Made by a program: the position numbers and the translations under genes. The notes beneath the pieces are model-generated. The model saw only the letters and a program-made list of their open reading frames with translations. It did not search any database and was not told the DNA's origin. 64,000 nt of DNA from Membranipora membranacea (taxonomy: Eukaryota > Bryozoa > Gymnolaemata > Cheilostomatida > Membraniporidae): the NCBI GenBank assembly GCA_914767715.1, contig OU612066.1, positions 21,800,283 through 21,864,282 of the forward strand, read 5' to 3'. The stretch's first letter is position 1; every line of letters starts with the position of its first letter. Below are positions 38,578 through 49,465 of this stretch, piece by piece.

Positions 38578-39961
38578 CTATGACATAATCCTGCGTAGAG
38601 TGTTTCTCACAAAACTCTTGACAATCTTAAAACATTTGGTAACTCTTCTCTTTATACCATGCTGAACTCCACGCGTAGCTGATATCTTGGTAGTAGACTG
38701 AGAGCGTTTCTCAAAGACTCATAATTTATCACTAGAAGTATCACACGGAATTTGAGAGCTTTCCTGCTGCATACATGGAGCTGGCTCAGGTTTTATTTCC
38801 TCATCAGTTTCGCAATTCGTTTCTCCTGATTCTGAAATAAGGTTAAAGTTTGCCCTCCATCACTGCTATAGTATGTTTGTTTATCGATTTTACTACCTCT
38901 GGTTCAAAGATTGACAGACCCATTCTAGTAGTCATTGTTTAAGAGTTCATGATTAAAGCTTGGCAAAAGGGCGCACATTTTCGTTATCCTTCTTCCATGT
39001 GACAGAAATTACCAGCTCTAATTAAATGTGTAAAAGTTTCTCACTCACCCTGAGGAACTGTAAGGGTATCATTCTGTTGCTCCTGTATTTTACTCTCCAA
39101 CCCATCTTCAGAATATACGATTTCAGCTCTGTAAAATAGAAGTTCACTCGTTATAAATCACTGTGTTCATTTGTTGTGGGGGGACAGCTCATTATACTGA
39201 TGTTTCCCCCTTTTCAGATTTTCAACGTATATATTGTTCATAGGCATTAGTAATTGGCTGGTTGCTTCATAGTCATTATGATGAAAATGAGGATAAATGT
39301 TACCACTGTTTACTACAGATCATTTTGTGTGGTCAGCTCGGAAGTAAATATCAAATAGGGGAACAAAATGTATCATGGCCTGGATTCTCTCATGAGATAA
39401 GGCAACCGTAATATTATCATGAGTGTTTTCCATTAAACTGCATTGATGCCTTTTATTATCTCGCGGTTTGATTGAAAGTGATTGGCACATTGACAATTTG
39501 CGGTATGTTTTGCAAAATACTCAATAAACTTACACGAAATGGTCCTTTGAGATGGTCTGGTAGAATAGTGTCGAGAGTGACATATCTTGATTTTCTAGCT
39601 GCGTCAGTTCATTGGTGAACTCAAGGAGGCTTAGATTCAAAGGCGTTTCTAATTCATTGTCGAGATAATCAAAGCCTTCATCGTGCAGAGATGACCTGTT
39701 CATCAAATCATTCTCAACGCTTTGCCAAATGGATGTATCAAATACTCCAGTTCTAGAGAGTAGCACAGAAATAGCCAAATTATATATAGTGATCAAGAGC
39801 AGACAAATCAGTTGTCTATTTGTTATCAGTTCCCAATTTGGGACATATATCCATACGTGTCTTTTTGCAATTTGGATAGATTTGATTTGGGTACATGTTA
39901 GGAGAGGTATGCCTATCAGAGACAGCCAAATTACATCACTGATTAGACGCTTATTCAGCTC

Positions 39962-40080
39962 TAGTCTAAGTGCTCAGACTCCAAGGCGCAGGGAGTTACT
40001 TGCGCACAAACAAGAGGGAGAGGAGTTTGATAGCGTGCGCAAGTAACTCCCTGCGCCTTGGAGTCTGAGCACTTAGACTA
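39962..40080. mobile_element. 119-bp perfect hairpin element with 9-bp target duplication
   Basis: The 45-bp arms 39962-40006 and 40036-40080 are exact reverse complements, separated by a 29-nt purine-rich loop. The flanks are ATTCAGCTC on both sides. Module 3 has the same intron sequence at about 60588-60600 (CAGCTCACATC) without the hairpin, which is an empty-site comparison. It is a non-autonomous fold-back or Mutator-like MITE by size of the duplication; the family is not proven. Confidence 0.85.
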
Positions 40081-40700
40081 ATTCAGCTCACATCATACTA
40101 TGTTCAATATTAGTATGATATAAAGATAGAAATGCAAGCTTTTGCCCGAAAAAGCGATTTTTTAGGGGTATAACTATAAGTTGTCTTCTTATTGTGAAAG
40201 TAAAGACAATCCTTAAACTTTTTATATCGTTTATTATTTATTGACAACTGTCATATTCCTATTGGCTGGGGATGAAAGCTTTCACAGTTCTAGTCAGTTG
40301 CATGCAGCTTTCTAGTGCACTGATCTACCTGAATTTGGGTCTCAGCTGTAGTATGATATAAAGAAATAATAAAATAAACACGAGTGACTAGTAGAACATC
40401 ATTAAATACTCACCTTACATCATGTACCATATTTTGATCAGTCGGGATCTTCAATGACGAGACTTGATCATTAGTTTTAAGAGAATCTTCTACTAGCTGA
40501 TTGAGGCTGTCGGTGAGCCGTGTAGTAAATAATGTGTCTGTAGTGAACTCTTCATCGCATGAGAAGGGAGACTCAGTGTCCAAGATGTCTGTGAGATCTG
40601 AGAATGTAAGAACTAATATGCTACATATCATAAATCGCTAGTGATGTCCCATTTTTAGTTGGAGCTTCTCAATAAAAATTAGCAAGACATCTCTTGTCAT

Positions 40701-40845
40701 TGATTGATTGATTGATGAGTACTTTATTATCATTCAAAATACATTTGCAACAAATGACAATGTATATAGTGGATCTGATTTGACATAAATCGATAAAAAT
40801 TACTTCAGTACGTTGGTTAGGAAAAAAATTGAAATAAAACAGGAT
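40701..40845 (-). mobile_element. 5'-truncated LINE or SINE tail, 145 bp
   Basis: Read on the minus strand it ends in AATAAAGTACTCATCAATC plus further CAAT units, typical of the 3' end of several non-LTR retrotransposons. It is flanked by TTGTCAT at 40694-40700 and 40846-40852, and the corresponding intron of copy C lacks it. It is too short to encode anything. Confidence 0.7.
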
Positions 40846-42015
40846 TTGTCATGTCATAAGGTTCGTTATTTTTCTATCCGGTAGGGTTTCCTCTGCAAAT
40901 TGCTCAATGAAGAGCTAAACATCTAGTACTGTTCTATTTTTCAATGGTTGTATGGCTCATTGGATTCAATACGATTCCATTATTGCAATTGTGAAATGCT
41001 TCAGCGTAGCAAAACTATTAACAAAGGCATAGTATTGGATAAATAACTCCCAAATAACAACATAACAAATAGCAAACTCCCTCAGATAAGGATATTTACC
41101 ATCAGAGAATTCACACATCTGATCTTCATCCCGGAAACTTCCCTCCTCAGACCCGTATCCTGCATCTGATTCTGAAATCAAATATGTTTTGATAAGTTTC
41201 TAATAAAATTAATTAGTAATCATATATGGTTGAACTTATTGTATCGATGGCGATAAACCATGTCCGAGCAAGGGGTTAGAGACTCCTTGGTCTGAGCTTC
41301 TATCAATGTCTACATAACAGCTGATTTGGTATAGGATTTTGCCCCGCGTTGAAAACACCATGTTATGAAACGGTTCATTGACAAAATCAGCTGCTTCAAT
41401 GATTCGTATCATCATCACGACAATAATGTGTTCTTGAAATTTAGACTCACCTTTCTGGCTTTTGCGGATAACTGCATCCTCTAAATCACTCATATCCTGC
41501 TGCTGGCCCTTGTGATCATCATCGATATCACTCCGCAACCTCGTGCTAACTACCTCACTACTACAATCATTGAAATGTGTGATATGTTATTTAACTCTCA
41601 CTGATAAAGTCACCTAGTAGTATCACTGCTACTTGTACTACTTTCTCATTGTGTTGTTGTGCACTCAGAAGGCAGCGATTGCATCATCTTTGATAGCGTA
41701 ACGCTGCTGATGACACATCATCTTTGGTTAAAATCTGATGGATTTTTTTGGAGTTCACAGACAGGGCATAAATATATCTTTTTTGATAAATGTGCGCTGG
41801 TGAATAATCTAAATAGTTAAAGCTTTCCCCTAGCCCAAACGAATTCAGGCCAAATCCCAAATATAAATGAATAATTGTAAACCATTACAAAAGAGTTGAC
41901 AACTTGCCCACTATCAATTTAATAACAGCAGTAATGAGAATAACGAGTACACTTACATGGCAGTTCTGTACATTTCTTTTTGTTGATATTATTCGTTATA
42001 TGAGCAGAAGTTCCC

Positions 42016-42836
42016 TCGATATCACTTAGAATTATTTATAGCTTTTGACAGAGAATAACAGAAACACAGCTTGTTCAGTCAGTCACTATTTTCTGATTGT
42101 TGCGCTCAACCTTCAGTCATCATTGTGCTAAATGTTTTGTCATGGCGCATCTCCTTCAATTGTCGGCCATTTCGAATGGAAATCATTATTGTTCATTATT
42201 ATATAAGTTATCCTCTCGTTATGATTGTGATAGTCATAATAACTAGATATATGACATCATACAACTGCAGCAAGGAGTTATTTAAATAAACCATACTTTG
42301 TGATGCTAAAATTTTGACTTATATGCAGTGAACAGTGATCACACAAAAATGTGTGTAAAATGTAGGTGATCGATAGGGTGAGTGTGGCCAGCGGTTTTAT
42401 GGGTTAAGGCGTAGGGCTTTTTATTTTATGTTGGTAAAGTTTGATAGAGGATTTGAAAGAACGATGACTCAAATTGTATGACAACACACGGATTTGGCTC
42501 TTCGGTATGCAGCTTGAATATGTAATCCTAATTAATGATTTTTTTTTTACACTTACTAGCACTAAAAAATCTCAATTTTTCAGTCTGTTGTAGAGAAGTT
42601 TCACCATTGTGAATTACAAATCAAAACTCCAACCAAAAATTACAAATAATTATAAAGATCTGGTGTAAGTTTTTTTCGGGTGCGATGATACAAAATACAG
42701 TAAGAAAATCCAACTTTCCTTCTCAGGACATTCGTCCAATATATTATTTCCTCACAAAACACCATCATCACAGAATCTTTGTTATCTTGTGCTAAACAAG
42801 ATCAGAGATCTAGGTAGGGAATTCTATAAAACAAGT
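42016..42836. other. End of module 2 and insertion flank
   Basis: Up to about 42240 the sequence matches 18863-19080 and 62101-62320, upstream of the minus-strand genes. After that I see no gene. The last five bases, CAAGT, are the target duplication of the LTR element. Confidence 0.6.
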
Positions 42837-43073
42837 TGTTGTGTCCTCATATGCAGTGACCACTAATTAAGTCACGTGCTCATTTAGCATGCTGCCGATA
42901 GTATAAATAAGGCATGCCATCACAATTATAATTAGTTGATATATAGTTGATGTACAGTTGATATACAGTCATTTATAAGTCATTGACACAATGGTCACAT
43001 AATAAATGTACACGCTCCAACAACAAATCAAACAGCTTGATTTATATACAACCAACAAAACACAAAATAAACA
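42837..43073 (+). repeat. 5' LTR
   Basis: 237 bp, starting TGTTGTG and ending AAACA. It should hold the element's promoter; TATAAATAA at about 42902 is a plausible TATA box. It differs from the 3' LTR only at 42912 (G here, A at 47449). Confidence 0.95.
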
Positions 43074-43074
43074 T

Positions 43075-43092
43075 TGGCGACGAGGATAAAAC
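43075..43092 (+). promoter_or_regulatory. Primer-binding site
   Basis: TGGCGACGAGGATAAAAC lies one base after the 5' LTR, the usual position for the tRNA primer-binding site of Ty3/Gypsy elements. I cannot name the tRNA with certainty. Confidence 0.75.
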
Positions 43093-43330
43093 TCGAAAAG
43101 ATTGAGGTGGAGAAGGAGACTATGCCAAAGAGGGTGATAGATCCATAAACAGACGGTACGCAGCCAATCACAGACACAGACTAAGCGAAGAACAGAAGCC
43201 CATGACAGTGACTGAGACAGAAAAGACTATCAGAATAAGATAAGTTGATTTCCGATTACTTGTAGTACTAAATGTAAACCTTTACCCATTAGAAAATTTT
43301 CACTGAATAGCGCATATCAGATCATAAAAG

Positions 43331-43867
43331 ATGAGTCTAGATATAGGACGCCCAGGTAATTTTGAGGTAGAAGGTGAGGCAAGTGTAGTAGCTACAGCTT
43401 GGTTGGCATGGATCGAGGAGTTCGATTGCTATGCTGATTGTAAGGGTTTGTTCAACCCCAGTGGAACTTCCGCTAAGGAAACAGCGCTTAGGAGACAACG
43501 CCAGGCATTGTTGTTGTTCTGTGGTGGACCACGTGTTCGGGAGGTGCTTAAGAATCATAACGATTCAATCGAGGAGGTTACTGAAAAATGTCAGCCCAAT
43601 GATTATGATGGCACAATTCAAATCTTGAACGCGCATTTTTTGGTAAAACCAAATAAAAGGTTCATGCGTCATGTGTTTGGGCAAATGCGTCAGACTGCAG
43701 GTGAGACGATAGCCCAATATGTAGGTAGACTTAGAAAAGGATCTGTAGGCTGTGAGTACGTTCATGTTAATGACTCGATAGTTGATCAGATTGTTTCAGG
43801 CTGCTATTACGATGCTCTTAGAAAAAAGTTCATAGAAGCAGGGGAAACTCTTGACCTAGCAAGCTAA
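43331..43867 (+). CDS. gag: Gag, N-terminal ORF
   Basis: A 178-codon ORF with the capsid-like features of metazoan Gypsy Gag (FLVKPNKRFMRHVFGQMRQ, AGETIAQYVGRLRK). Its stop overlaps the next ATG as TAATG, a one-base frame change. In related elements capsid and zinc knuckles are usually in one frame, so this is either a one-base loss or a reinitiation arrangement; the first is simpler. Confidence 0.85.
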   Translation: MSLDIGRPGNFEVEGEASVVATAWLAWIEEFDCYADCKGLFNPSGTSAKETALRRQRQALLLFCGGPRVREVLKNHNDSIEEVTEKCQPNDYDGTIQILNAHFLVKPNKRFMRHVFGQMRQTAGETIAQYVGRLRKGSVGCEYVHVNDSIVDQIVSGCYYDALRKKFIEAGETLDLAS

Positions 43868-44634
43868 TGAGTATTTCAGCATCACATGAAGCGGTGGAAA
43901 TGCAAAATAGGGAAATGAGAAATGGTCAAAACCCTGGTGCTAGCGCTCATGCTAAAAGTAATGCTCATGAATTTCCCACTGCAACAGGTGGTGTCAACCG
44001 ATTAGGCTCATTTGTTAGGCATGGAAATAGTGGCGGCAAGCCAAAACCCAGATATGAAAACTCCAATGGTGGTAAATCCTACAGAGGTACATCAAATCGT
44101 AAGTCAGCTGAATCATGCTATAGGTGTGGTTCTTCCAAGCATAGCGGTAGTGATACTAACTGCCCAGCTAAGGATAAGCAATGTAATAAATGCTCAAAAA
44201 TAGGTCATTTTGCTATTGCGTGTAGGAGTGTTGAACCTAAGAAAAAGGTGCATTCTATATTGTCAGCTGGTAGTCAAAATGCTGATCAAGGTCAGGCAGC
44301 ATTTCAGTGCGAAGCTATCAGGCCGAAGTTTAATCTAGACAAGCTTGAAATCAGAGTAGGAAACATTCCGCTTGATGTGCTTGTAGATGCTGGCTCACAG
44401 AGCAATGTGATTAGTAAAGACACATTTGATTTACTTGTGTCAAGAGGTCTTAGAGCCAAAGTAGAGCCAACAGACCTGGAACTGTTTCCGTATACTGCTG
44501 ATAAGCCCTTAGACTTGTTCGGATGCTTCAATGCGGAACTAGAAGCAGGAAATCAGCGGGCAACAGCTGAAATCATAATTATTAATGATAGGGATCAGAC
44601 ATCGTTGTTGAGTAATGTGCATCTCATGCACTAA
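43867..44634 (+). CDS. Gag zinc knuckles and aspartic protease
   Basis: 255 codons. Two zinc knuckles sit near residues 84-119: CYRCGSSKH followed by a Cys, then CNKCSKIGHFAIAC. The protease region has VLVDAGSQSNVISKDTF, where the usual catalytic Asp-(Thr/Ser)-Gly is Asp-Ala-Gly, so activity is uncertain. The ORF stops at 44634 while the homologous text continues in another frame from about 44620 (LIKIGYNVGVNSLD). Confidence 0.85.
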   Translation: MSISASHEAVEMQNREMRNGQNPGASAHAKSNAHEFPTATGGVNRLGSFVRHGNSGGKPKPRYENSNGGKSYRGTSNRKSAESCYRCGSSKHSGSDTNCPAKDKQCNKCSKIGHFAIACRSVEPKKKVHSILSAGSQNADQGQAAFQCEAIRPKFNLDKLEIRVGNIPLDVLVDAGSQSNVISKDTFDLLVSRGLRAKVEPTDLELFPYTADKPLDLFGCFNAELEAGNQRATAEIIIINDRDQTSLLSNVHLMH

Positions 44635-46684
44635 AACTAATCAAAATAGGCTACAACGTAGGAGTAAATAGCTTAGATTCTAATACCAGTAATGTCAGTA
44701 ATTACGGTAGTCTGCTGGATAACTATAAGAATTTATTTTCAGGCGTAGGTAAATTCAAAGGCCCAGATATAAAAATAGGAATAGATCCTAATGTAGCTCC
44801 AGTGTGTCAACCATATAATCGCGTTCCATTCGCACTGAGGAGTAAAGTAGAGGCTAAACTAGAACAGCTAGTTAAATCAGATATCATAGAGGTAGTAGCA
44901 AAGCCTACACAGTGGATTTCACCTTTGATTTCTGTACCTAAGGCTAATGGTGATATTAGGCTATGTGTTGATATGCGTAGGGCAAACCAGGCAATTATTA
45001 GGGAAAGATATCCCATGCCGATGATGATTTATTACAGGATATGAATGGCAGCAAGGTTTTCAGCAAGTTAGACATGAAGGAAGGTTTCACGCAATTTGCG
45101 CTGCATCCCGTTTCAAGGGATATCACAACATTCAGTTGTCACATTGGCTTATACCGATATAAGAGGTTATTTTATGGTTGCTCTATGGCTCCAGAGAAAT
45201 TTTATGCAGAGATTCATAGATTGATTCAAGGCATTCCAGGTGTAGCAAACCTCGCTGATGATATTATTATACATGGCTCAGACAGAGCTGAGCATGATGC
45301 TAGATTGATACAGGTTCTGGACAGGCTCAAATCAACAGGATTGACACTCAACAGGCAGAAGTGTACATTTGGTGTTGATGAGTTAGAATTTGTAGGTCAT
45401 AAACTATCAGCAAAGGGCATCGATCCGATGGCTGGTAAAGTTGATGCTATAGTAAACGCTAAGGAACCAACATGCATAGAGGAGTTGCGTTCTTTCTTAG
45501 GATTAGCTAATTATTGTAGCAAGTTCATACCAGATTTCTCGACCAAGACAGAACCACTGCGCAGACTGAAAAAGCAGCCAGCAGATGGCAAGCAGAAAGG
45601 TGTCAAAGAAAAATTTGTTCTCAACCAGGAGCAGATAGTAGCGTTTGAGAAAGTGAAGAAAAGTCTAGCCAGTAGTGAGACTTTAGGTTATTTTGATCTC
45701 AAATATCCGACTAAGGTGGTAGCTGATGCAAGTCCTTTTGGTTTAGGTGCTGTTCTTATCCAGGATCAGGAGGATGGACCACGGGTTATTAGCTATGCAT
45801 CGAGAAGCTTGAGTGATGTTGAATCTAGATACCATCAGACTGAAAGGGAAGCTCTAAGTTTGGTGTGGGCATGTGAAAGATTCAAGCCATATTTGATAGG
45901 CAATAAGTTCGATTTGGTTACAGACCATGAGCCACTGAAGGTTATTTATGGTCCGCGTTCAAAACCATGTGCTAGGATTGAACGCTGGGTGTTACGTCTT
46001 ATGCCATATGATTACACTGTAGTTTATTTGCCAGGTAGCAAAAACGTAGCAGACCCTCTCTCAAGGCTCTCAGCAAGTAAAGTTTGTGATTTGTCTCTCG
46101 CAAACAAGGCTGAAGCATATGTTAGATTTGTAGCTTTAAATTCTGTACCTAGAGCTATGACCGCTAAAGAGATAGAGAAAATTTCTTTAGACGACGAGGA
46201 ATTATCCATTGTTAGGAAATGCATAAATTCAAATAATTTTGGTATATCAAAGTCCTATAAGCTAATTAGTGGTGAATTGTGTGTGATAGGAAACCTAGTA
46301 TTGAGAGGCAGCAGAATAGTCATACCCTCTCAACTCAGACCACATGTTTTAAATTTGGCTCATACAGGACATCTAGGGATTGTTGGTACTAAGAGGAATT
46401 TGAGGACTAAGGTTTGGTGGCCAAACATTGATAGCGATGTAGACAAACACATCACAGCATGTCATGAGTGTCAATTAGTAGGTAAACCAAGTTCTCCGGA
46501 ACCCATGTTGAGTTCTGACCTCCCAACAGCGCCATGGAAGGAAGTTGCGGTAGATCATTTTGGTCCATTTGGTCATTCTAGCCAGTACTTGCTTGTTGTT
46601 ATTGACTATTATAGTAGGTATTTTGAGTGCATTCCGGTGAAATCGACCAGTGCTGCAACCACACTAAAGGCAATGACTTTATAA
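44620..46684 (+). CDS. pol: Pol: reverse transcriptase, RNase H, integrase N-terminus
   Basis: The first part is in frame with 44802-45044 (DIIEVVAKPTQWISPLISVP, LCVDMRRAN). A small deletion after YPMP near 45017 moves it to the frame 45041-46684. The RT has FSKLDMKEGFTQFALH and LADDIIIHG, and RNase H has VVADASPFGLGAVL and TDHEPLKVIYG. The integrase zinc region has HTGHLGIVGTKRNL and CHECQ, and its first catalytic Asp lies in VAVDHFGPF. The frame stops at 46684 within a small local duplication (repeat of GGCAATGAC/AAAGGCAT words). Confidence 0.9.
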
Positions 46685-46764
46685 TCAGGCAATGACAAAG
46701 GCATTTATAATCTTTGCTAAAGGCATAAGATGAAGTTTTTCAAACTCATGGAATCCCACAGTAC

Positions 46765-47240
46765 TTGAAAAGTGATTCAGGACCAGCTTTCATCTCAGAG
46801 GATTTTAGGAAATTCTGTGAGAATTTGGCAATTAAACACGGCAGGGGTACACCTAAGTGGCCTCAAGGTAATGGTCTTGTTGAATCATCGATGAAGTCCA
46901 TAAAGAAAAGGCTTCAAATAGCCGTGACTACAGGAAAAGATTGGGAGAGTGAGCTCCACAAGTATTTATTTTCTTATAGAAATACACCCCATCTGCGACT
47001 GGTAAGAGTCCAGCAGAATTATTATTTGGTCATAAGCTGCGTACCAAATTACCCATGTATAATAATGATAGTAAGTTAGATGATATTCAGGTCAGACAGC
47101 ATGACGCTGAATATAAGGCTAAAGTAAAAGAATACACTGACCGTAAGCGCAAGGCTGCAAACTCTAGTATTTCTATCGGTGATGAAGTTTTACTCATCAG
47201 AGATCAAATTTCACAAAAAACTGACACCCGCTACTACAAT
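46765..47240 (+). CDS. Pol: integrase core C-terminal part and tail
   Basis: LKSDSGPAFISEDF carries the second catalytic Asp and GNGLVESSMKSIKKRL the catalytic Glu. A frame change near 47015 leads into 47055-47300 (VRQHDAEYKAKVKEYTDRKR, then ISIGDEVLLIRDQ), the usual integrase tail. The text then runs into a TTTA microsatellite and no env follows. Confidence 0.85.
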
Positions 47241-47246
47241 GATATT

Positions 47247-47278
47247 TATTTTATTTATTTATTTATTTATTTTATAAA
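47247..47278. repeat. TTTA microsatellite
   Basis: An imperfect run of TTTA/TTTAT units at the end of the integrase text, replacing part of the expected terminus. Confidence 0.85.
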
Positions 47279-47360
47279 TAAGACATTTATGTTGCTGTAA
47301 TATTTTATGCTCGCTTTTTGTATGTAAAGTTTTCAGATAATTACTCATTCAAGTTTAACG

Positions 47361-47373
47361 AGGAAAAGAGGGA
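47361..47373 (+). promoter_or_regulatory. Polypurine tract
   Basis: AGGAAAAGAGGGA directly precedes the 3' LTR, the expected primer for plus-strand synthesis. Confidence 0.85.
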
Positions 47374-47610
47374 TGTTGTGTCCTCATATGCAGTGACCAC
47401 TAATTAAGTCACGTGCTCATTTAGCATGCTGCCGATAGTATAAATAAGACATGCCATCACAATTATAATTAGTTGATATATAGTTGATGTACAGTTGATA
47501 TACAGTCATTTATAAGTCATTGACACAATGGTCACATAATAAATGTACACGCTCCAACAACAAATCAAACAGCTTGATTTATATACAACCAACAAAACAC
47601 AAAATAAACA
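47374..47610 (+). repeat. 3' LTR
   Basis: 237 bp, with one difference from the 5' LTR. It is followed directly by the CAAGT duplication. Confidence 0.95.
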
Positions 47611-47639
47611 CAAGTGATCAACTATTACTGTGTTGCTGC

Positions 47640-47970
47640 TTGACTCAGTCGGATATGCATATACATCACAGCTGTGTATGCATAAACTCGGATATGTATA
47701 TACATATACATATACACATATGTATATATAAATATATATATATATATACATATATATATGTAAAAATGTTATGTGTATATGTATATGTATATGTATATAC
47801 ATATCCGAGTATATGCATACACAGCTGTGATGTATTTGCATACACAGCTGTGATGTATATGCATATCCAAGCTACGTGTATATATATATATATACACACA
47901 TTTGTGCAATAAAGTGTCATATATTATATATCCCACTATTGTACCCATAAAAACCCTGGACAATGAGTAA

Positions 47971-48020
<50 letters not shown>

Positions 48021-48740
48021 GTGGCTATCAGTGTGAAGGGCATATCTTTGCATTGGAGTTGTCCGACCATGTCAGGCTATTTTATCTACCATTAGTTACT
48101 ATTGGGTTAAGGCACAGCCAGCCCTTAAAAGCGTTCGGGATGGCGGTCGCGGTCGTTACGGGGGTGGGTGGGAAGCTAGGAAACTCTTTAACGACCGCGA
48201 CCGCCATCCCGAACGCTTTTAAGGGCTGGCTGTGGGTTAAGGATGCCCAACATGATTATTTAAGAGGATTTAAGACATGATTTTTTTGTGGGTCATATAA
48301 AATGACTCCTTATTTTTGAGTGACACTTTGTTGCGGCCAAATACACACAGATGACACTTAAAAGCACAGATTTGACTCATTTGGATATGCATTTACATCA
48401 CAGCTGTGTATGCATATACTCGGATATATATATATATATATACGTAGCTCAGATATGCATATACATCACAGCTGTGTATGCATATACTCGGATATATATA
48501 TATGCATATACACATACGTTTATACAAATATATATATATATACGTAGCTCGGATATGCATATACATCACAGCTGTGTATGCGTATACTCCGATATGTATA
48601 TACATAAACATATACACATATATTTGTACATATATATATATATATATATATATACACAGCTCGGATATGCATATACAGCACAGCTGCTGTGCTCACAAGC
48701 ACAAACCTGCAATATATGCTGGTCGGTGTGAGATAAAATG
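47640..48740. repeat. TA-rich satellite with a CATCACAGCTGTGTATGC core
   Basis: The core occurs near 47653, 48383, 48452 and 48555 on the plus strand, in changed form near 48665 (CAGCACAGCTGCTGTG), and inverted twice near 47810-47870. The copies are joined by long TA/TATG runs (for example 47965-48020). All ORFs here are runs of Tyr, Ile, His and Thr from the repeat and are not genes. A 122-bp hairpin element sits inside. Confidence 0.9.
48113..48234. mobile_element. 122-bp perfect hairpin element with 8-9 bp duplication
   Basis: The 46-bp arms 48113-48158 and 48189-48234 are exact reverse complements around a 30-nt G-rich loop. The flanks are GGTTAAGG on both sides (GGGTTAAGG if the terminal G is shared). 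The arms are GC- and CpG-rich, in sharp contrast to the surrounding TA repeat, which supports arrival as a mobile element. Confidence 0.85.
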
Positions 48741-49465
48741 AGGGTAGTAGTATGAATAACGGCTATTTGTATAGAACCCAGTCTGAGCAACAAATCAACG
48801 TGTCTGGTCAGCCAGAGAAGACTTTTGAATTAATGAGCAGCAACAACCCCTTCGACAACGGTCAATTCGAAACAGTCAATTAAATGGAGTAACACTTGCA
48901 GGTGCGCTGCAGAATCTTGAGAATCTTGAGCTGTCTGGGGGGACCCGGATAGGTCAAAGCTGATCATTTCATAAATAGAGGTTACGATAATTATCTCTAC
49001 AGAAAAAAATAATGTGTAAACACCATAAAAATAAGAGTAAATATAACTAATATTGACATGCAATGTGGACGTCAGTTATTGCATTTATCATCTCTAAGAG
49101 CCCAGAATCGGCAGAAAAAGTTTGGGCATAGTAAAGGCTGTAAGATTTGCATAACATTAATCTATGTGTCCCAAAACCTAGCTTCATCATTACTTATCAT
49201 AGTTTGCATGTGCAACTTACAGCGCAGCCGCAGATCTATTCTGCCTTATGTAATGACAAAACATTTTGCAGTAAACACTGACAACTAGCAAACCAAGCTG
49301 AGCCCACTAGTTGTGTTCTGACACACCTAGGGATCACTTTGCAGAACTCAATGAAGATGGTGGTGTTTAGATCCGGCTTAACTAAAAAATAATAGTTATT
49401 ACTTGCAGTAGGGGTTTTTTGCATTGAATAGTAGTGCTGACCGCTGAGGGTGAATGACTGTACTG
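48741..49465. other. No gene recognised
   Basis: Short chance ORFs only. No repeat shared with the modules was seen. Confidence 0.5.

Larger units (their letters stand above)
38578..42015 (-). pseudogene. Unknown acidic/basic gene family, copy B (nonsense, lost start)
   Basis: Seven exons on the minus strand: about 41957-42015, 41451-41560, 41100-41171, 40414-40597, 39534-39752, 39049-39128 and 38578-38831, all phase-compatible and equal or close in length to copy C. Two lesions are visible. In exon 1 both upstream ATG codons are changed and a TAA lies at 41989-41991 (complement); an in-frame ATG remains 6 codons before the exon end (MYRTA). In the last exon CGA has become TGA at 38719-38721 (complement), removing the basic C-terminal 47 residues. 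Middle exons remain open (ESDAGYGSEEGSFRDEDQ; ETPLNLSLLEFTNELTQLE). Either a truncated protein is made from the internal ATG or the copy is dead; I favour dead. Confidence 0.75.
42837..47610 (+). mobile_element. Ty3/Gypsy-type LTR retrotransposon, structurally complete
   Basis: Two 237-bp LTRs (TG...CA) flank a gag-pol region. CAAGT occurs at 42832-42836 and 47611-47615, a 5-bp target duplication. A primer-binding-type sequence follows the 5' LTR and a purine tract precedes the 3' LTR. The order gag, protease, reverse transcriptase, RNase H, integrase places it in Ty3/Gypsy. No env-like ORF is present. The coding region changes frame at about 43865, 44620, 45017 and 46684 and near 47015, so this copy should not encode a full polyprotein, although its LTRs differ at a single base. 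Confidence 0.95.

Noticed and set aside
42837-47610. Endogenous retrovirus with an envelope gene
   Set aside because: Only about 100 bp remain between the integrase tail and the 3' LTR, with no env-like ORF; an ordinary Ty3/Gypsy retrotransposon fits.
47506-48741. Several overlapping ORFs of 60-130 codons on both strands
   Set aside because: They consist of Tyr, Ile, His and Thr repeats read from the TA-rich satellite in all frames.
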